Source of the DNA: Pseudobdellovibrionaceae bacterium
Lineage (GTDB): Bacteria; Bdellovibrionota; Bdellovibrionia; Bdellovibrionales; JAMPXM01
DNA length: 50,818 bases
Direction of reading: 5' to 3'
Assembly (NCBI GenBank): GCA_021463345.1
Contig: JAJTYM010000027.1
Coordinates: 1 to 50,818, forward strand
Shown here piece after piece: positions 18,391 to 26,758 of the stretch. Position numbers and translations under genes: made by a program. How positions within the stretch are numbered: the first letter of the stretch is position 1; each line of letters starts with the position of its first letter. The notes beneath the pieces were generated by a model. It made no database searches and was not told where the DNA came from. It saw nothing but the letters and a program-made list of their open reading frames with translations.

Positions 18391-19143
18391 TCAGAAACGC
18401 AGGCCGAGCTTGGCGCTGTAGACCGTTGTCACGTAGCGGTCGATCTGGGCCGTCAGGAACGCGCGCGAGATCTGCACGTTCGCGCCGATCACCGTGTGAA
18501 AGCCTTTGGCCGTTTCGGATTCGAGGAAGCCCGAGTCCGTGATTCCCTGCGCGCCTCCGGCGAAACGCCCGCGGCTTTGCACGGGCCCGCCGCCGACGAA
18601 AAGCGCGACCGTGTCGACGTTGATGCCGCCGATGACGTCGGCGCCGATCGTACGGGTGAGGAGAAGGTTGGAGAAGTTCGCGTTGTTGAAATGCGCAAGG
18701 AGCGAGAGGCTCAGGGGCAGGAATTTCGCCTGATAGGCGCCCCAACGGAGCGTGCCGCCGTATTGCGAGATCTCGGTCTTCTCGCTGTACGGGATGAAAT
18801 GCACGAAAAGATCGATGTTGTCGTAGAGGCCTTTGCCGATGGCGAGTTTCGGGTAAGCGACGTCTTTCTGCGGCGTCGCGAGGGAATTGCCGAGGCGGCC
18901 CAGATCCTCGACCGGAAGGTTTTCCACCGAGACGCCGACCTCGAGGCCTTGGTACCCGCCGAGCGGATAAGGGTCGCTCAGGATCTTGCCGCCCGACGCC
19001 AGACCGAGGATGCGAACGATTTCCCGGCGGTCCCCGCGATCGAGCCCCGTGGGGATATCGACTTTCGCGGGCGCCGCGCGCGGAATGAAAAGCGCCGCGC
19101 AGAAGGCCGACAAGATCGAGAGAAAGCGGGACCAGGAGCGCAT
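18391..19143 (-). CDS. Putative outer-membrane beta-barrel protein
   Basis: 250 residues from ATG 19143 (MRSWSRFLSILSAF), chosen because it places a signal peptide at the N-terminus (FCAALFIPRAAPA). The rest alternates hydrophobic and polar residues in barrel-like strands (GLYDNIDLFVHFIPYS, GGTLRWGAYQAKFLPLSLSLLA) and ends in ...KLGLRF, a terminal Phe typical of Bam substrates. No family is recognised. It converges with rfaE2, with 17 bp between. Confidence 0.65.
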   Translation of the reverse strand: MRSWSRFLSILSAFCAALFIPRAAPAKVDIPTGLDRGDRREIVRILGLASGGKILSDPYPLGGYQGLEVGVSVENLPVEDLGRLGNSLATPQKDVAYPKLAIGKGLYDNIDLFVHFIPYSEKTEISQYGGTLRWGAYQAKFLPLSLSLLAHFNNANFSNLLLTRTIGADVIGGINVDTVALFVGGGPVQSRGRFAGGAQGITDSGFLESETAKGFHTVIGANVQISRAFLTAQIDRYVTTVYSAKLGLRF

Positions 19144-19228
19144 GTCGCCCATTATCGAGGCGCTCAGGGCGGGTGTCGAGGGATAACTGATCTTGGTTTT
19201 GAGGCCGACGCCTGCTCGAACCGACCAG

Positions 19229-19269
19229 CGATTCCGCCAAAAGGTGCGTGTCACCTTTTGGCGGAATCG
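19229..19269. repeat. Perfect palindrome with 18-bp arms
   Basis: CGATTCCGCCAAAAGGTG (19229-19246) and CACCTTTTGGCGGAATCG (19252-19269) are exact inverse complements around a 5-nt loop CGTGT. It lies 8 bp past the stop of the minus-strand gene at 19277 and could act as its transcript end, though no T-tract follows. The core AAAAGGTG...CACCTTTT resembles REP-like palindromes dispersed in some bacterial genomes. Confidence 0.9.
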
Positions 19270-19276
19270 CTCGGGG

Positions 19277-20509
19277 TCAGCGGCCGCCGCGCATCGTCGC
19301 GGGGGGCGGGGTTGTCGAGCCCGGATTTTCCTGCAGGGCGGTCGGCTGGTCGGTCGGAGCGGTCGCCGGGAGCAGGCCGTGGAGCGCGCCCAAGGCCGAT
19401 TGCGCCGCCGCTTTCAAATCACGGTTGTCGTAATCCGCTTGAAGGCGCTCGAGGATCGGAACGAACGGGCGGAAATACGACGTCACGTCGAGCGCTTTCT
19501 TTTTCACCGCCGTCGCGTCGTCGGGCGCCGGCTCGCCCGCGGCGATCTGGGCCGACGGATCCCCTTCGCCCATTTCGGCCGGGTTGCGCGTTTGCGCGTC
19601 TTTCAGGTGGCGGTCGATCGCGAGGTGAAACACGCGGATCGCCTCCATGTTGGCGTACGGCGAGCCCGAGGCCTGCATCGCGCCCGCGAGGAAGCGGACG
19701 TACGCGAGCTCGGTGTAGCGCTGCATGTAGCTCTGCGCTTGCGTCTTCAGGGCGTTCACGCCGCCGCGCTCGCTTTGCAGGAAGAGCGCGAGCTCGATGA
19801 AACTTTGCGACGAAGGCGTGGCGCCGAGGGCGACCAGGCCGAGCTGGCGCATCTTCGGGCGCTTGTCATCCACCATCTGGCGGACGACGTTGTAGAAGAT
19901 CTCCGCCGAAACCATGCTCGATTGGTAGAACTTCACGAGTTTTTCGACCGCTTTGAAGTCGGGCTCGTTCAGCACGAGGGTTTCCCAGTCGCGTTGGGTC
20001 TGAGGGATGTCGTTGTCGCGCTTCGGGGCGGCTGGTGCCCCGGTCATCCCGGAGGCGGAGCCGTTTTCGAAACCCGACGTCGTCGGGCCGGCGTCTTCCT
20101 CGTCTTCGTCAGGCGTCGCGGGGTCCGCGGGCGTTCCGTCGATGGTCTTCTTTTTTTTCTTTTTCTTCTTCTTTTTCTTGTCGTCTTTTTTTTGTTTATC
20201 TTCTTTTTTCGTTTTTGCGGCCGCTTGGGCGATGGCGGCTTTTGCGGCGCCGGGCACGGCCGCGAGGACGGCCGGAGCGAGGCCGGCGGCGCGCGCGCCC
20301 GAGTCGCCGACGGATGGGCGGAGCGCGCCTTCGATGCGGCCCGCTCGCGCGTCTTCGCCCGCGATCATTCCCGCGTCCTCGATGTCCTGATAGCGCGTGG
20401 TCATGCGTTTGATCTTGCGCGTGTCCGTGCCGGCGTCCCTCATGGTCCCCATCGCGATGCCGAACGCCATCAGGATGCCCAAGAAGATCCAAAAGTTGTT
20501 CCGTTCCAT
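19277..20509 (-). CDS. Membrane-anchored protein with polylysine tract, unknown function
   Basis: 410 residues. The N-terminal hydrophobic anchor NNFWIFLGILMAFGIAMGTM is followed by about 60 residues of Ala-rich sequence. Then comes an extreme Lys tract (KKEDKQKKDDKKK leading into an unbroken run of eleven Lys), an acidic stretch DEDEEDAG, and a helical domain of about 190 residues (DFKAVEKLVKFYQSSMVSAE, then LGLVALGATPSSQSFIELAL) with a repeat-like helical pattern. The C-terminus is Pro/Thr-rich. No family recognised. ATG 20509 has GAGGA 6 nt upstream. It is divergent from meaB. Confidence 0.6.
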   Translation of the reverse strand: MERNNFWIFLGILMAFGIAMGTMRDAGTDTRKIKRMTTRYQDIEDAGMIAGEDARAGRIEGALRPSVGDSGARAAGLAPAVLAAVPGAAKAAIAQAAAKTKKEDKQKKDDKKKKKKKKKKKTIDGTPADPATPDEDEEDAGPTTSGFENGSASGMTGAPAAPKRDNDIPQTQRDWETLVLNEPDFKAVEKLVKFYQSSMVSAEIFYNVVRQMVDDKRPKMRQLGLVALGATPSSQSFIELALFLQSERGGVNALKTQAQSYMQRYTELAYVRFLAGAMQASGSPYANMEAIRVFHLAIDRHLKDAQTRNPAEMGEGDPSAQIAAGEPAPDDATAVKKKALDVTSYFRPFVPILERLQADYDNRDLKAAAQSALGALHGLLPATAPTDQPTALQENPGSTTPPPATMRGGR

Positions 20510-20733
20510 GGGGTCCTCCTCTGTCGGGGACCTGCCATGGGTCCCTCTCGGATCTGTGCAAAGGCAGGAAACGGGCCTCGTGGGGCATCTGTAAGATGCT
20601 GATAAAACTAAAGAAATCAGAGGCGCAAAAGGGTCACTGCCTGACGCTCGTCAAAGTTCGCGACGGCGCTTCGGGGAACCGGGACAAACCGGTGTTCTTT
20701 CAATGCTTTGGCCGCTATCATGGGCGGCACGAG

Positions 20734-21621
20734 ATGAGTGACCAAACAGGCGACCTGATCCGTCGCGCACGAGACAAGGAAATCCCGGCCCTGGCGCGGC
20801 TTTTGACCGTGCTGGAGCGCGAAGGCCCTTCGGTTTTGAAAGGCCACCCGGACCTTCTGCAGCCGTCGGGCCAGGCGTTCCGCATCGGCGTCACGGGACC
20901 GCCGGGCGCCGGCAAATCCACGCTGATCAGCCGTTTGCTGGCCGGTCTGCGGGCGAGAAACCTGCGCGTCGGAGTGATCGCGGTCGATCCGTCGAGCCCG
21001 TTCTCCAAAGGCGCGGTGCTCGGCGACCGCATCCGTTACGTGGATCATTTCAACGATCCTTCGGTTTTCATCCGCAGCCTCGGCTCGCGAGGCAGCCTCG
21101 GGGGGCTGAGCGCGAGCGCGTATCTGATGGTGCGCGCGTTCGACCTCGCGGCGTTCGACGTCGTCCTGATCGAAACGGTCGGCGTCGGGCAGACCGAACT
21201 CGAGATCATGAACGTCGCCGACCTCGTCGCGGTCGTGCTGGTGCCCGAAAGCGGCGATTCGATCCAGGGCATGAAGGCGGGCCTCCTCGAGATCGCCGAT
21301 CTGTTCGTCGTCAACAAGGCCGATCGGCCGGGCGCCGCGGGTTTCCAGCGCGAGCTCGAAGCCTCCATTCGCCTCGACGGTTCCGGAAAGTCGGCGGGGC
21401 TCCGGGTGCATCCCACCGCCGCGGCCACGGGAGCCGGGGTCGCCGAGCTTGTTGAGCTGTTCGAAGCGGCCCGCGTCGCCGGTGGGTGGCCGCAACGCCG
21501 GCTCGATCCCGCGCGTTTGCAAGCCGAAGCCAGGGCCCTCCTGCGAGAGGAGGCCGAGCGTGAAATCGAAAAACGCGCGTCTTCCGTTCTCACGCCCGCG
21601 GATTTCGCCAAACTCTTCTGA
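20734..21621 (+). CDS. meaB: MeaB/ArgK-type G3E GTPase, methylmalonyl-CoA mutase chaperone
   Basis: Protects and loads adenosylcobalamin-dependent acyl-CoA mutases. 295 residues from ATG 20734. Features in order: P-loop VTGPPGAGKSTLIS, VGVIAVDPSSPFSKGAVLGDR, SLGSRGSLGGLSA, VLIETVGVGQTE (Walker B/switch), VPESGDSIQGMKAGLLEIAD, and base-specificity NKAD. All are hallmark MeaB blocks. A longer in-frame start at 20596 adds 46 residues unlike the family. No mutase gene is in the window. Confidence 0.92.
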   Translation: MSDQTGDLIRRARDKEIPALARLLTVLEREGPSVLKGHPDLLQPSGQAFRIGVTGPPGAGKSTLISRLLAGLRARNLRVGVIAVDPSSPFSKGAVLGDRIRYVDHFNDPSVFIRSLGSRGSLGGLSASAYLMVRAFDLAAFDVVLIETVGVGQTELEIMNVADLVAVVLVPESGDSIQGMKAGLLEIADLFVVNKADRPGAAGFQRELEASIRLDGSGKSAGLRVHPTAAATGAGVAELVELFEAARVAGGWPQRRLDPARLQAEARALLREEAEREIEKRASSVLTPADFAKLF

Positions 21622-21634
21622 ATGTCGCCATGAT

Positions 21635-21658
21635 CTCCGGGAAGCGCTATGCCCGGAG
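21635..21658 (+). terminator. Hairpin downstream of meaB
   Basis: CTCCGGG (21635-21641) pairs exactly with CCCGGAG (21652-21658), 13 bp after the meaB stop. There is no T-run, so termination is uncertain. Confidence 0.35.
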
Positions 21659-21762
21659 CCTCTCAATCTGAGCCGGGACGTCGCGCGAACAGGGCGTTTC
21701 GCGCGTCGATTCAATAAAACGGAACCATCCCCCGATAAGACCAAGGTCGTGGGGGAGGGGTC

Positions 21763-22176
21763 GTGCGCGTATCCGCGCTGTCGCCGCAAGTCGTTCATGA
21801 AACGCCGGAAGACCCGGGGGGAGACTCGGCGCGCGTGCTTTCGCTGACCGCGGAACGGCGCCGCGCCGTCGGCGCGACGTCCACGGGAAGAGCGGTGGGC
21901 GACGCGCTCAGCGAGGAAACGAAAGCGGGGCTCCGCCGCCTGTCCTCCCTGCTCCGCGAAAAACCCAAAGAGGGCGATGGGGAGCGGGGCGGCCGACACG
22001 GGCATCCGGCCGCTCCGGAGGACCTTCGCGATCCGCCCGGAGGCGGGCCGGCTCCGGGCTCGTCTCGATTCATTTACATGAGCGCCTTTGAGCGCGGCTT
22101 GCGCGGCTACGTTCGCGCCCGCGCGACGGCGGGGAGCCTGGAGACGGCCGGCCGGTTCCTCGACCTGGTCGTTTGA
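21763..22176 (+). CDS. Small hypothetical protein upstream of a PilZ gene
   Basis: 137 residues from GTG 21763 with GGGGGAGGGG just upstream. Polar, Arg/Gly/Pro-rich; only the last 35 residues (FIYMSAFERGLRGYVRARATAGSLETA) look folded. No family recognised. A sigma-28-like -10 (CCCGATAA, 21731-21738) with a poorly spaced TAAA at 21715 precedes it, hinting at late flagellar control of this gene and the PilZ gene that follows 44 bp later. Confidence 0.5.
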   Translation: MRVSALSPQVVHETPEDPGGDSARVLSLTAERRRAVGATSTGRAVGDALSEETKAGLRRLSSLLREKPKEGDGERGGRHGHPAAPEDLRDPPGGGPAPGSSRFIYMSAFERGLRGYVRARATAGSLETAGRFLDLVV

Positions 22177-22220
22177 TGGCCGTGCGCCCGGCGCGCGACC
22201 CTGGTATCTTTGAGGGCGCT

Positions 22221-22928
22221 ATGGCGATCGATGACCCCTCCCAATCGAACCTTGAAGCGGTGACGCTCGAAAAGGACCGGCAACGGATCTTCGAGGCCAT
22301 GGCGTCGAAACCGCTGGTCATCTCCGCCCTCGCCGCGGATCGCGCGCAGTTCTCCTTCGAACTCGACCGCGTCGATCGCGGCCGATTGTTCCTGCTCCTC
22401 AAATCGCCCGTGGCGCGGTTGCCGGCGGCGGGCGAACAGTTGACGATCGCCTTCGGTTTGGCCGAGGGCCAGTATTTCGCGCGCGGCGCGATCGAGCCGG
22501 CGACCGGCGAACTTTTCGTCCTGCCGATCGCGGAGAGCCTCTACCGCATGCAGAGGAGGGACAACTTTCGCGCGCCGGTGCCCGAGTCGATGTCGATCGC
22601 CTTCACGGTCCCGGATCTCGGCGGGAGGAAGGTCGTTTTCTCTTTGGCTGATCTGAGCGGCGGGGGTTTGGGGCTGCTCGCGGCCAAGGGCACGGTCCCG
22701 GAACTCAAACCAGGCGACGCCTTGAGGGGAACATTGCTCGCGGCCGGCCATGAGCCGATCGAGATCGAGGCCGTCATCCGCCATGTCTGGCCGCCGGATC
22801 ATCAGGGGGTCGTGAAGGTCGGCGTGCAGTGCCGCAACTTGGGCGCCGAGCGCGAAAATCGGCTCGTCGCGATCGCGCTGCAGATTCACCGCGAAATCTT
22901 CTCGATTTTCCGCGGTTCCAACCGCTGA
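22221..22928 (+). CDS. PilZ-domain c-di-GMP receptor
   Basis: 235 residues from ATG 22221. The N-terminal half (about residues 1-110) is a YcgR-N-like beta domain ending in the PilZ RxxxR segment YRMQRRDNFRAPVP. The second motif is ADLSGGGLGLLA, matching the (D/N)xSxxG consensus, followed by VIRHVWPPDHQGVVKVGVQC and a closing helix. The layout is that of YcgR-type flagellar brakes, and its place just upstream of two flagellins supports a motility role. An earlier in-frame start (22173-22176) cannot be excluded. Confidence 0.82.
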   Translation: MAIDDPSQSNLEAVTLEKDRQRIFEAMASKPLVISALAADRAQFSFELDRVDRGRLFLLLKSPVARLPAAGEQLTIAFGLAEGQYFARGAIEPATGELFVLPIAESLYRMQRRDNFRAPVPESMSIAFTVPDLGGRKVVFSLADLSGGGLGLLAAKGTVPELKPGDALRGTLLAAGHEPIEIEAVIRHVWPPDHQGVVKVGVQCRNLGAERENRLVAIALQIHREIFSIFRGSNR

Positions 22929-23051
22929 TCCTTTCCGGGCTCCAGCGGAGTTGGCGTTCGGTCAAAATGGATACAGAGGCGAGCCATCTGTGTTCGAAAT
23001 TAATAAATAATAAATTATTTCAATATCTTTACGCGAAGCGGTAAATATCAC

Positions 23052-23078
23052 TTTAGTTATGACGCTTTGCTCCGAAAA
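23052..23078 (+). promoter_or_regulatory. Sigma-28-like promoter of flagellin 1
   Basis: TTTAGTTA-N11-TCCGAAAA against the FliA consensus TAAAGTTT-N11-GCCGATAA: 5/8 and 6/8 matches with exact spacing. It lies about 150 nt upstream of the ATG. Just upstream, 22996-23040 is strikingly AT-rich for this genome and contains the inverted repeat AAATAAT-AA-ATTATTT (23005-23020), which could be an UP element. The 22929-23235 gap holds nothing else visible. Confidence 0.55.
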
Positions 23079-23235
23079 GAATGAGGACTGCTGGGACGTC
23101 TCCTTGCCTCTGACCAGGTTGGAACGTTCACGATTCTGGCTCAACGCCTGTGTTTTTAATGTCTGTGGGCGACTTCTCTTCGGGACACCGGCGGTGGCTT
23201 GGCCGGGGCTCTCGAAAGAACGAGGGGGTTGTCCG

Positions 23236-24063
23236 ATGCCGATTCGGATCGGGACGAACGTATCGTCCATACACGCGCAACGCCAGCTCAACCGGGCTGA
23301 AAAGCGAGCCGGGCACGCCATGCAGGCGCTCGCGTCGGGCTCGCGCATCGTCCAAGCCGGCGACGACGCCGCCGGCTTCGCGATCTCGGAGAACCTCCGC
23401 GGCCAAGAAAAATCGCTGCGGCAAGCCCGAAACAACGCCGAAAGCGCCAGGGGCCTGATTCAAGTCGCCGAAGGCGGGTTGAACGAGCAAAGCAATATCC
23501 TGATTCGTTTGCGCGAGCTTTCGATGCAATCGGCGAGCGATACCGTGGGGGACGAGGAAAGGGAGTTCCTCGATGCCGAGTTCCGGCAGCTGCTGGACGA
23601 ATTCGACCGCATCGCCCGCACGACGACCTACGGGGACAAGAAACTCCTCATGGGGGAGACCGAGGAGTTTGAATTCCACCTCGGCGCCTTGAACGGCGAC
23701 GACGACGTCGTTCGATACACTCTCGACGCCGACACGACGTCTTCGAACCTGCGGATCGACGATTTGTCCATCGAGGACCGCGACGACGCCCGCGAAGCGT
23801 TGACGGACATCGACGACGCGTTCACGAGGATCGCGGCGACGCGGGCGAACTTCGGAGCCATCCAGAGCCGTCTTGAAATCGCGGGCAACAACTTGGAGAT
23901 GCAGCACGAGAACGTCGCCGCGGCCCGCTCGCGCATCCGCGACGCCGACATGGCGTACGAAGTGAGCGAGCTCGCGCAGGGACAGGTGCAGAAGGAGTTC
24001 GGCATCGCCGTGCTGGCGCAGGCGAACGCGGACCCGGCGCGGGCCCTCAAACTCCTGGCCTAG
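23236..24063 (+). CDS. fliC: Flagellin (first copy)
   Basis: Filament subunit, 275 residues from ATG 23236. Canonical D0/D1 ends only: RIGTNVSSIHAQRQL, GSRIVQAGDDAAGFAISENL, IQVAEGGLNEQSNILIRLRE at the N-side and AVLAQANADPARALKLL at the C-side. The D2/D3 variable domains are absent, giving a thin, minimal filament protein. About half of its residues are shared with the neighbouring copy by eye. The differences (acidic LNGDDDVVRYTL middle, EVSELAQGQVQKE near the C-terminus) suggest a specialised subunit, for example for a segment of the filament or a sheathed filament. Confidence 0.93.
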   Translation: MPIRIGTNVSSIHAQRQLNRAEKRAGHAMQALASGSRIVQAGDDAAGFAISENLRGQEKSLRQARNNAESARGLIQVAEGGLNEQSNILIRLRELSMQSASDTVGDEEREFLDAEFRQLLDEFDRIARTTTYGDKKLLMGETEEFEFHLGALNGDDDVVRYTLDADTTSSNLRIDDLSIEDRDDAREALTDIDDAFTRIAATRANFGAIQSRLEIAGNNLEMQHENVAAARSRIRDADMAYEVSELAQGQVQKEFGIAVLAQANADPARALKLLA

Positions 24064-24108
24064 GGCCGTCCGGCTTTGGGATGGGCGCTCCATATCCGGC
24101 CCCCATTC

Positions 24109-24210
24109 ACTGGACCTTCGACTGGTTTCCGAAAATAAATTTTTCTGCGATTTGTCACCGTGATTGCAGGCACAAGACGCGCTGCATCCTTTGCTGTAAC
24201 TGGACCTTCG
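24109..24210 (+). repeat. 12-bp direct repeat in the inter-flagellin gap
   Basis: ACTGGACCTTCG occurs at 24109-24120 and again at 24199-24210, exactly 90 bp apart, the second copy ending just before the sigma-28 box at 24213. It could be a regulator site pair or a trace of duplication. A related CTGGACC lies within the promoter spacer. Confidence 0.7.
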
Positions 24211-24212
24211 GC

Positions 24213-24239
24213 TTAAGTTCCCTGGACCAAGGCCGAGAA
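24213..24239 (+). promoter_or_regulatory. Sigma-28 promoter of flagellin 2
   Basis: TTAAGTTC-N11-GCCGAGAA matches the FliA consensus TAAAGTTT-N11-GCCGATAA at 6/8 and 7/8 with exact spacing. The implied start near 24247 gives a leader of about 240 nt ahead of the flagellin ATG at 24489. The leader contains AT-rich near-palindromic AACAAAATTTGTT (about 24370) and a GGGGAGGAAAG ribosome site, whose AGGA is a plausible CsrA contact. Confidence 0.75.
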
Positions 24240-24488
24240 GTGACCTGAACACGTTGGGACAATCTCTGAGGGACGTTTCAGCAGTCACTGTCACTTCCCC
24301 TCCTAGATGAGCCCGCGTCCGGCGGACGTGTCAGTCACCACGACCGCCGGGCGCAAGGCCGCCCCAATAAAACAAAATTTGTTCTATAAACCGTCGCATG
24401 GACGAAGCATTTTCCCGCGTGGGGGCAACGCGCGGGTGTGCGTGAGATGGCCTGCGGAGTTCAGGTCGCCTGTGGGGAGGAAAGTGTT

Positions 24489-25316
24489 ATGGGCTTGAGA
24501 ATCGCTACGAACGTGGGGTCGATCAACGCGCAACGACAGTTGTCGACCCAGCAGAAACGCGCCGAGCATGGCATGGCGGCGATTTCTTCCGGTTCCAGGA
24601 TCGTGAACGCGGCCGATGACGCCGCCGGACTCGCGATCTCCGAGAACATCAAAGGTCAAACGCGCGGCTTGGCCATGGCGAGGCAGAACGCGTTCAACGC
24701 GATCTCGCTGGTGCAGGTCTCCGAGGGCGGTTTGAACGAGATCAACAACATCCTCATCCGGATGCGCGAGCTCGGGGTGCAAGCGGCCAGCGACAACGTC
24801 GGCGATACCGAGCGCGAGTTCCTCGATCAAGAGGTGCAGCAGCTCCTGATGGAGTCCGAGCGGATCGCGAAGACGACCCGGTTCGGCAACAAGCAATTGC
24901 TCGACGGATCCGGCGAGGAACTCGAGTTCCACGTCGGCCCGTTCGGCGACGACGACAACGTGATCCGCTATTCCGTGTCCGCTGACGCGACCAACAGCGC
25001 CCTCGGCATCGACGGAATGTCGGTCGCCGACAAGGGCGGCGCGCGCGACACCTTGGGCCAGGTCGACGAGGCCCTCATCACGCTCGGCAAGATGCGCGCC
25101 GACTTCGGCGCCGTCCAGAGCCGAATGCAGACGACGGTCTCGAACCTGGACATCCAATACGAGAACCTCTCCGCCGCGGGCAGCCGGATCCGCGACGCGG
25201 ATATCGCCAGGGAAAGTTCGGAGATCGCGTCGGCGAACATCCTCCAGCAGGCGGCGATCGGCGTTCTGGCCCAGGCGAATCAGCAGCCCGCGATGGCTCT
25301 GCGCCTTCTGGCCTGA
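24489..25316 (+). CDS. fliC: Flagellin (second copy)
   Basis: 275 residues from ATG 24489, with GGGGAGGAAAG upstream. It begins MGLRIATNVGSINAQRQL and has GSRIVNAADDAAGLAISENI, VSEGGLNEINNILIRMRELG and the C-terminal IGVLAQANQQPAMALRLL, closer to the general flagellin consensus than the first copy. It too lacks D2/D3. It is probably the main filament subunit: best sigma-28 promoter, a strong ribosome site and its own terminator. CsrA/FliW control is likely from the neighbouring genes. Confidence 0.95.
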   Translation: MGLRIATNVGSINAQRQLSTQQKRAEHGMAAISSGSRIVNAADDAAGLAISENIKGQTRGLAMARQNAFNAISLVQVSEGGLNEINNILIRMRELGVQAASDNVGDTEREFLDQEVQQLLMESERIAKTTRFGNKQLLDGSGEELEFHVGPFGDDDNVIRYSVSADATNSALGIDGMSVADKGGARDTLGQVDEALITLGKMRADFGAVQSRMQTTVSNLDIQYENLSAAGSRIRDADIARESSEIASANILQQAAIGVLAQANQQPAMALRLLA

Positions 25317-25488
25317 ACCGGCGGCCGCGCCGGCTCAGGGCCGGAACGAACCGGGGAGGGCGACGCCGGAACGCGGATGGTGAACGGACGCTGGTCGCGT
25401 TGAACGGATTCAGCTCAGTCGGGTTTGAGCGGCGCGTGGATTTTTTTCTCCAACGAGTAGTAGCCCACAGACGACTACTCTTAAGCCC

Positions 25489-25521
25489 ACCCTGGGGAGA
25501 TCCCTCCCCAGGGTTTTTTTT
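25489..25521 (+). terminator. Intrinsic terminator after flagellin 2
   Basis: ACCCTGGGGAG (25489-25499), loop ATCC, CTCCCCAGGGT (25504-25514), then eight T. A perfect 11-bp stem plus a U-tract is a textbook Rho-independent terminator. A smaller inverted repeat GAGTAGT/ACTACTC (25455-25480) lies just before it. Confidence 0.95.
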
Positions 25522-25664
25522 AATGAAAACAGACCGCGCCCCTGGTTGGCCGCCTTAGAAGTTCCCAGTGGCTTTTGCAAGAGCGATCACGCTGCTGAAG
25601 GGGTTTGCCACCGGAAACCTCGAGAGGGGATTCGGCGTTTGTGAGATTGCCCAGGGCATCATGA

Positions 25665-25693
25665 TTGCTCATTTTCCGCCCTTTCCCTAACAT
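25665..25693 (+). promoter_or_regulatory. Sigma-70-type promoter placed for a leaderless transcript
   Basis: TTGCTC (25665-25670), 17 bp, TAACAT (25688-25693), then exactly 6 nt to the GTG at 25700. With normal initiation the +1 would be the G of the start codon. No Shine-Dalgarno is visible upstream of the GTG. Confidence 0.6.
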
Positions 25694-25699
25694 AACCGG

Positions 25700-26758
25700 G
25701 TGGAAATCGAGTCCCCGGTCCTTCGCAACCAGATGACCCAGCCGGTCCGTCAGAATCCGGTTTTCAATAATTGGGAGGTCGTGGCGGTGGGTTGGTATTT
25801 TGCCGGCCGGTCGTCCGAAGTCAGAAAGGGGCAGGCTCGCGCCGTCAATTTGTGCGGGCAGGAACTTGTTTTGTGGCGCGATTCCCGCGGCCGGTTGTCA
25901 TGCCTGGACGCCTATTGCCCTCACATGGGAACCCACTTGGGGAAAGGCAAAGTCGTCAACGACCGGCTTCGGTGCTTTTTCCATCATTGGAAATACGATG
26001 TCGACGGGAAGTGCGTCGACATTCCCTGCCAAAAAGAAATTCCACCGCGGGCGCGAACGCGCTCTTACCCCGTCGAGGAAAAATTCGATGCCATTTGGGT
26101 TTATCCCGCCCGGCGGCCGCCGCGCCCGCTCGCGGGTTTCGATGAGGTCGCCGGAAAGGATCTACTCGTCCGTTTCGGCAAGGCTTACTCGCGCAGTTGC
26201 CATCATCACGTGACGATGATCAACGGGATCGATCCCCAGCACCTGAAAACAGTGCATGGCTTGGATGTCGAAATGTCGATCGGCATCACCGAGGACGATC
26301 AGCGCAAATTGATCGATATTTCCCTCGCCGGCGGGGCCGACGGATCGACCACGTTTGGCAAATGGGTGCATCGGCTGCTGGGCCCGGAGTACGGGTACTC
26401 GATGCGGTACGATCACGCGAACAACGGCTTTTTGACATTGATGAAAAACACCCGTTTGCTGGGCCGCCTGCCTTTGCCCCCGCTTCATATGATTTTCGCA
26501 TATCGGCCTCTGGGCTTCGGGAAAACCCTGGTGCAGCCGATCTACGTGACCCGCCGCCGCCGTGGGCCGTTGGGCTGGCTCGCGAATCTCGTCTGCATCA
26601 ACCTGACCCGCTTGGGCTTCCATGCGCTGCAGTCGGAGGATGGGGAAGTCTACGACAACATGCGCTTCTTCGCGGCGAATTTGCTGCCGATCGACCGGCC
26701 GGTGGCTCGCTATATCCAATACGTCAACAAGCTTGAGCCAGCTCCGTGGAGGTTCTGA
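25700..26758 (+). CDS. Rieske non-heme iron oxygenase A (KshA/DAF-36-like)
   Basis: 352 residues. Rieske [2Fe-2S] ligands C73-x-H75 and C92-xx-H95 lie in YCPHMGTHLGKG and RCFFHHW. The mononuclear iron site is NGIDPQHLKTVH (D178, H181, H186). The CPHMGxxL and FxHW spelling is that of steroid-type oxygenases (KshA, Neverland/DAF-36) rather than ring-hydroxylating dioxygenases; the actual substrate is unknown. The family uses O2 and electrons from a reductase or ferredoxin to hydroxylate or desaturate. The C-terminal half has hydrophobic patches (LLGRLPLPPLHMIF), compatible with membrane association. It opens a four-gene plus-strand unit. GTG 25700 is chosen from the promoter spacing; ATG 25733 is an alternative. 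Confidence 0.88.
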   Translation: MEIESPVLRNQMTQPVRQNPVFNNWEVVAVGWYFAGRSSEVRKGQARAVNLCGQELVLWRDSRGRLSCLDAYCPHMGTHLGKGKVVNDRLRCFFHHWKYDVDGKCVDIPCQKEIPPRARTRSYPVEEKFDAIWVYPARRPPRPLAGFDEVAGKDLLVRFGKAYSRSCHHHVTMINGIDPQHLKTVHGLDVEMSIGITEDDQRKLIDISLAGGADGSTTFGKWVHRLLGPEYGYSMRYDHANNGFLTLMKNTRLLGRLPLPPLHMIFAYRPLGFGKTLVQPIYVTRRRRGPLGWLANLVCINLTRLGFHALQSEDGEVYDNMRFFAANLLPIDRPVARYIQYVNKLEPAPWRF

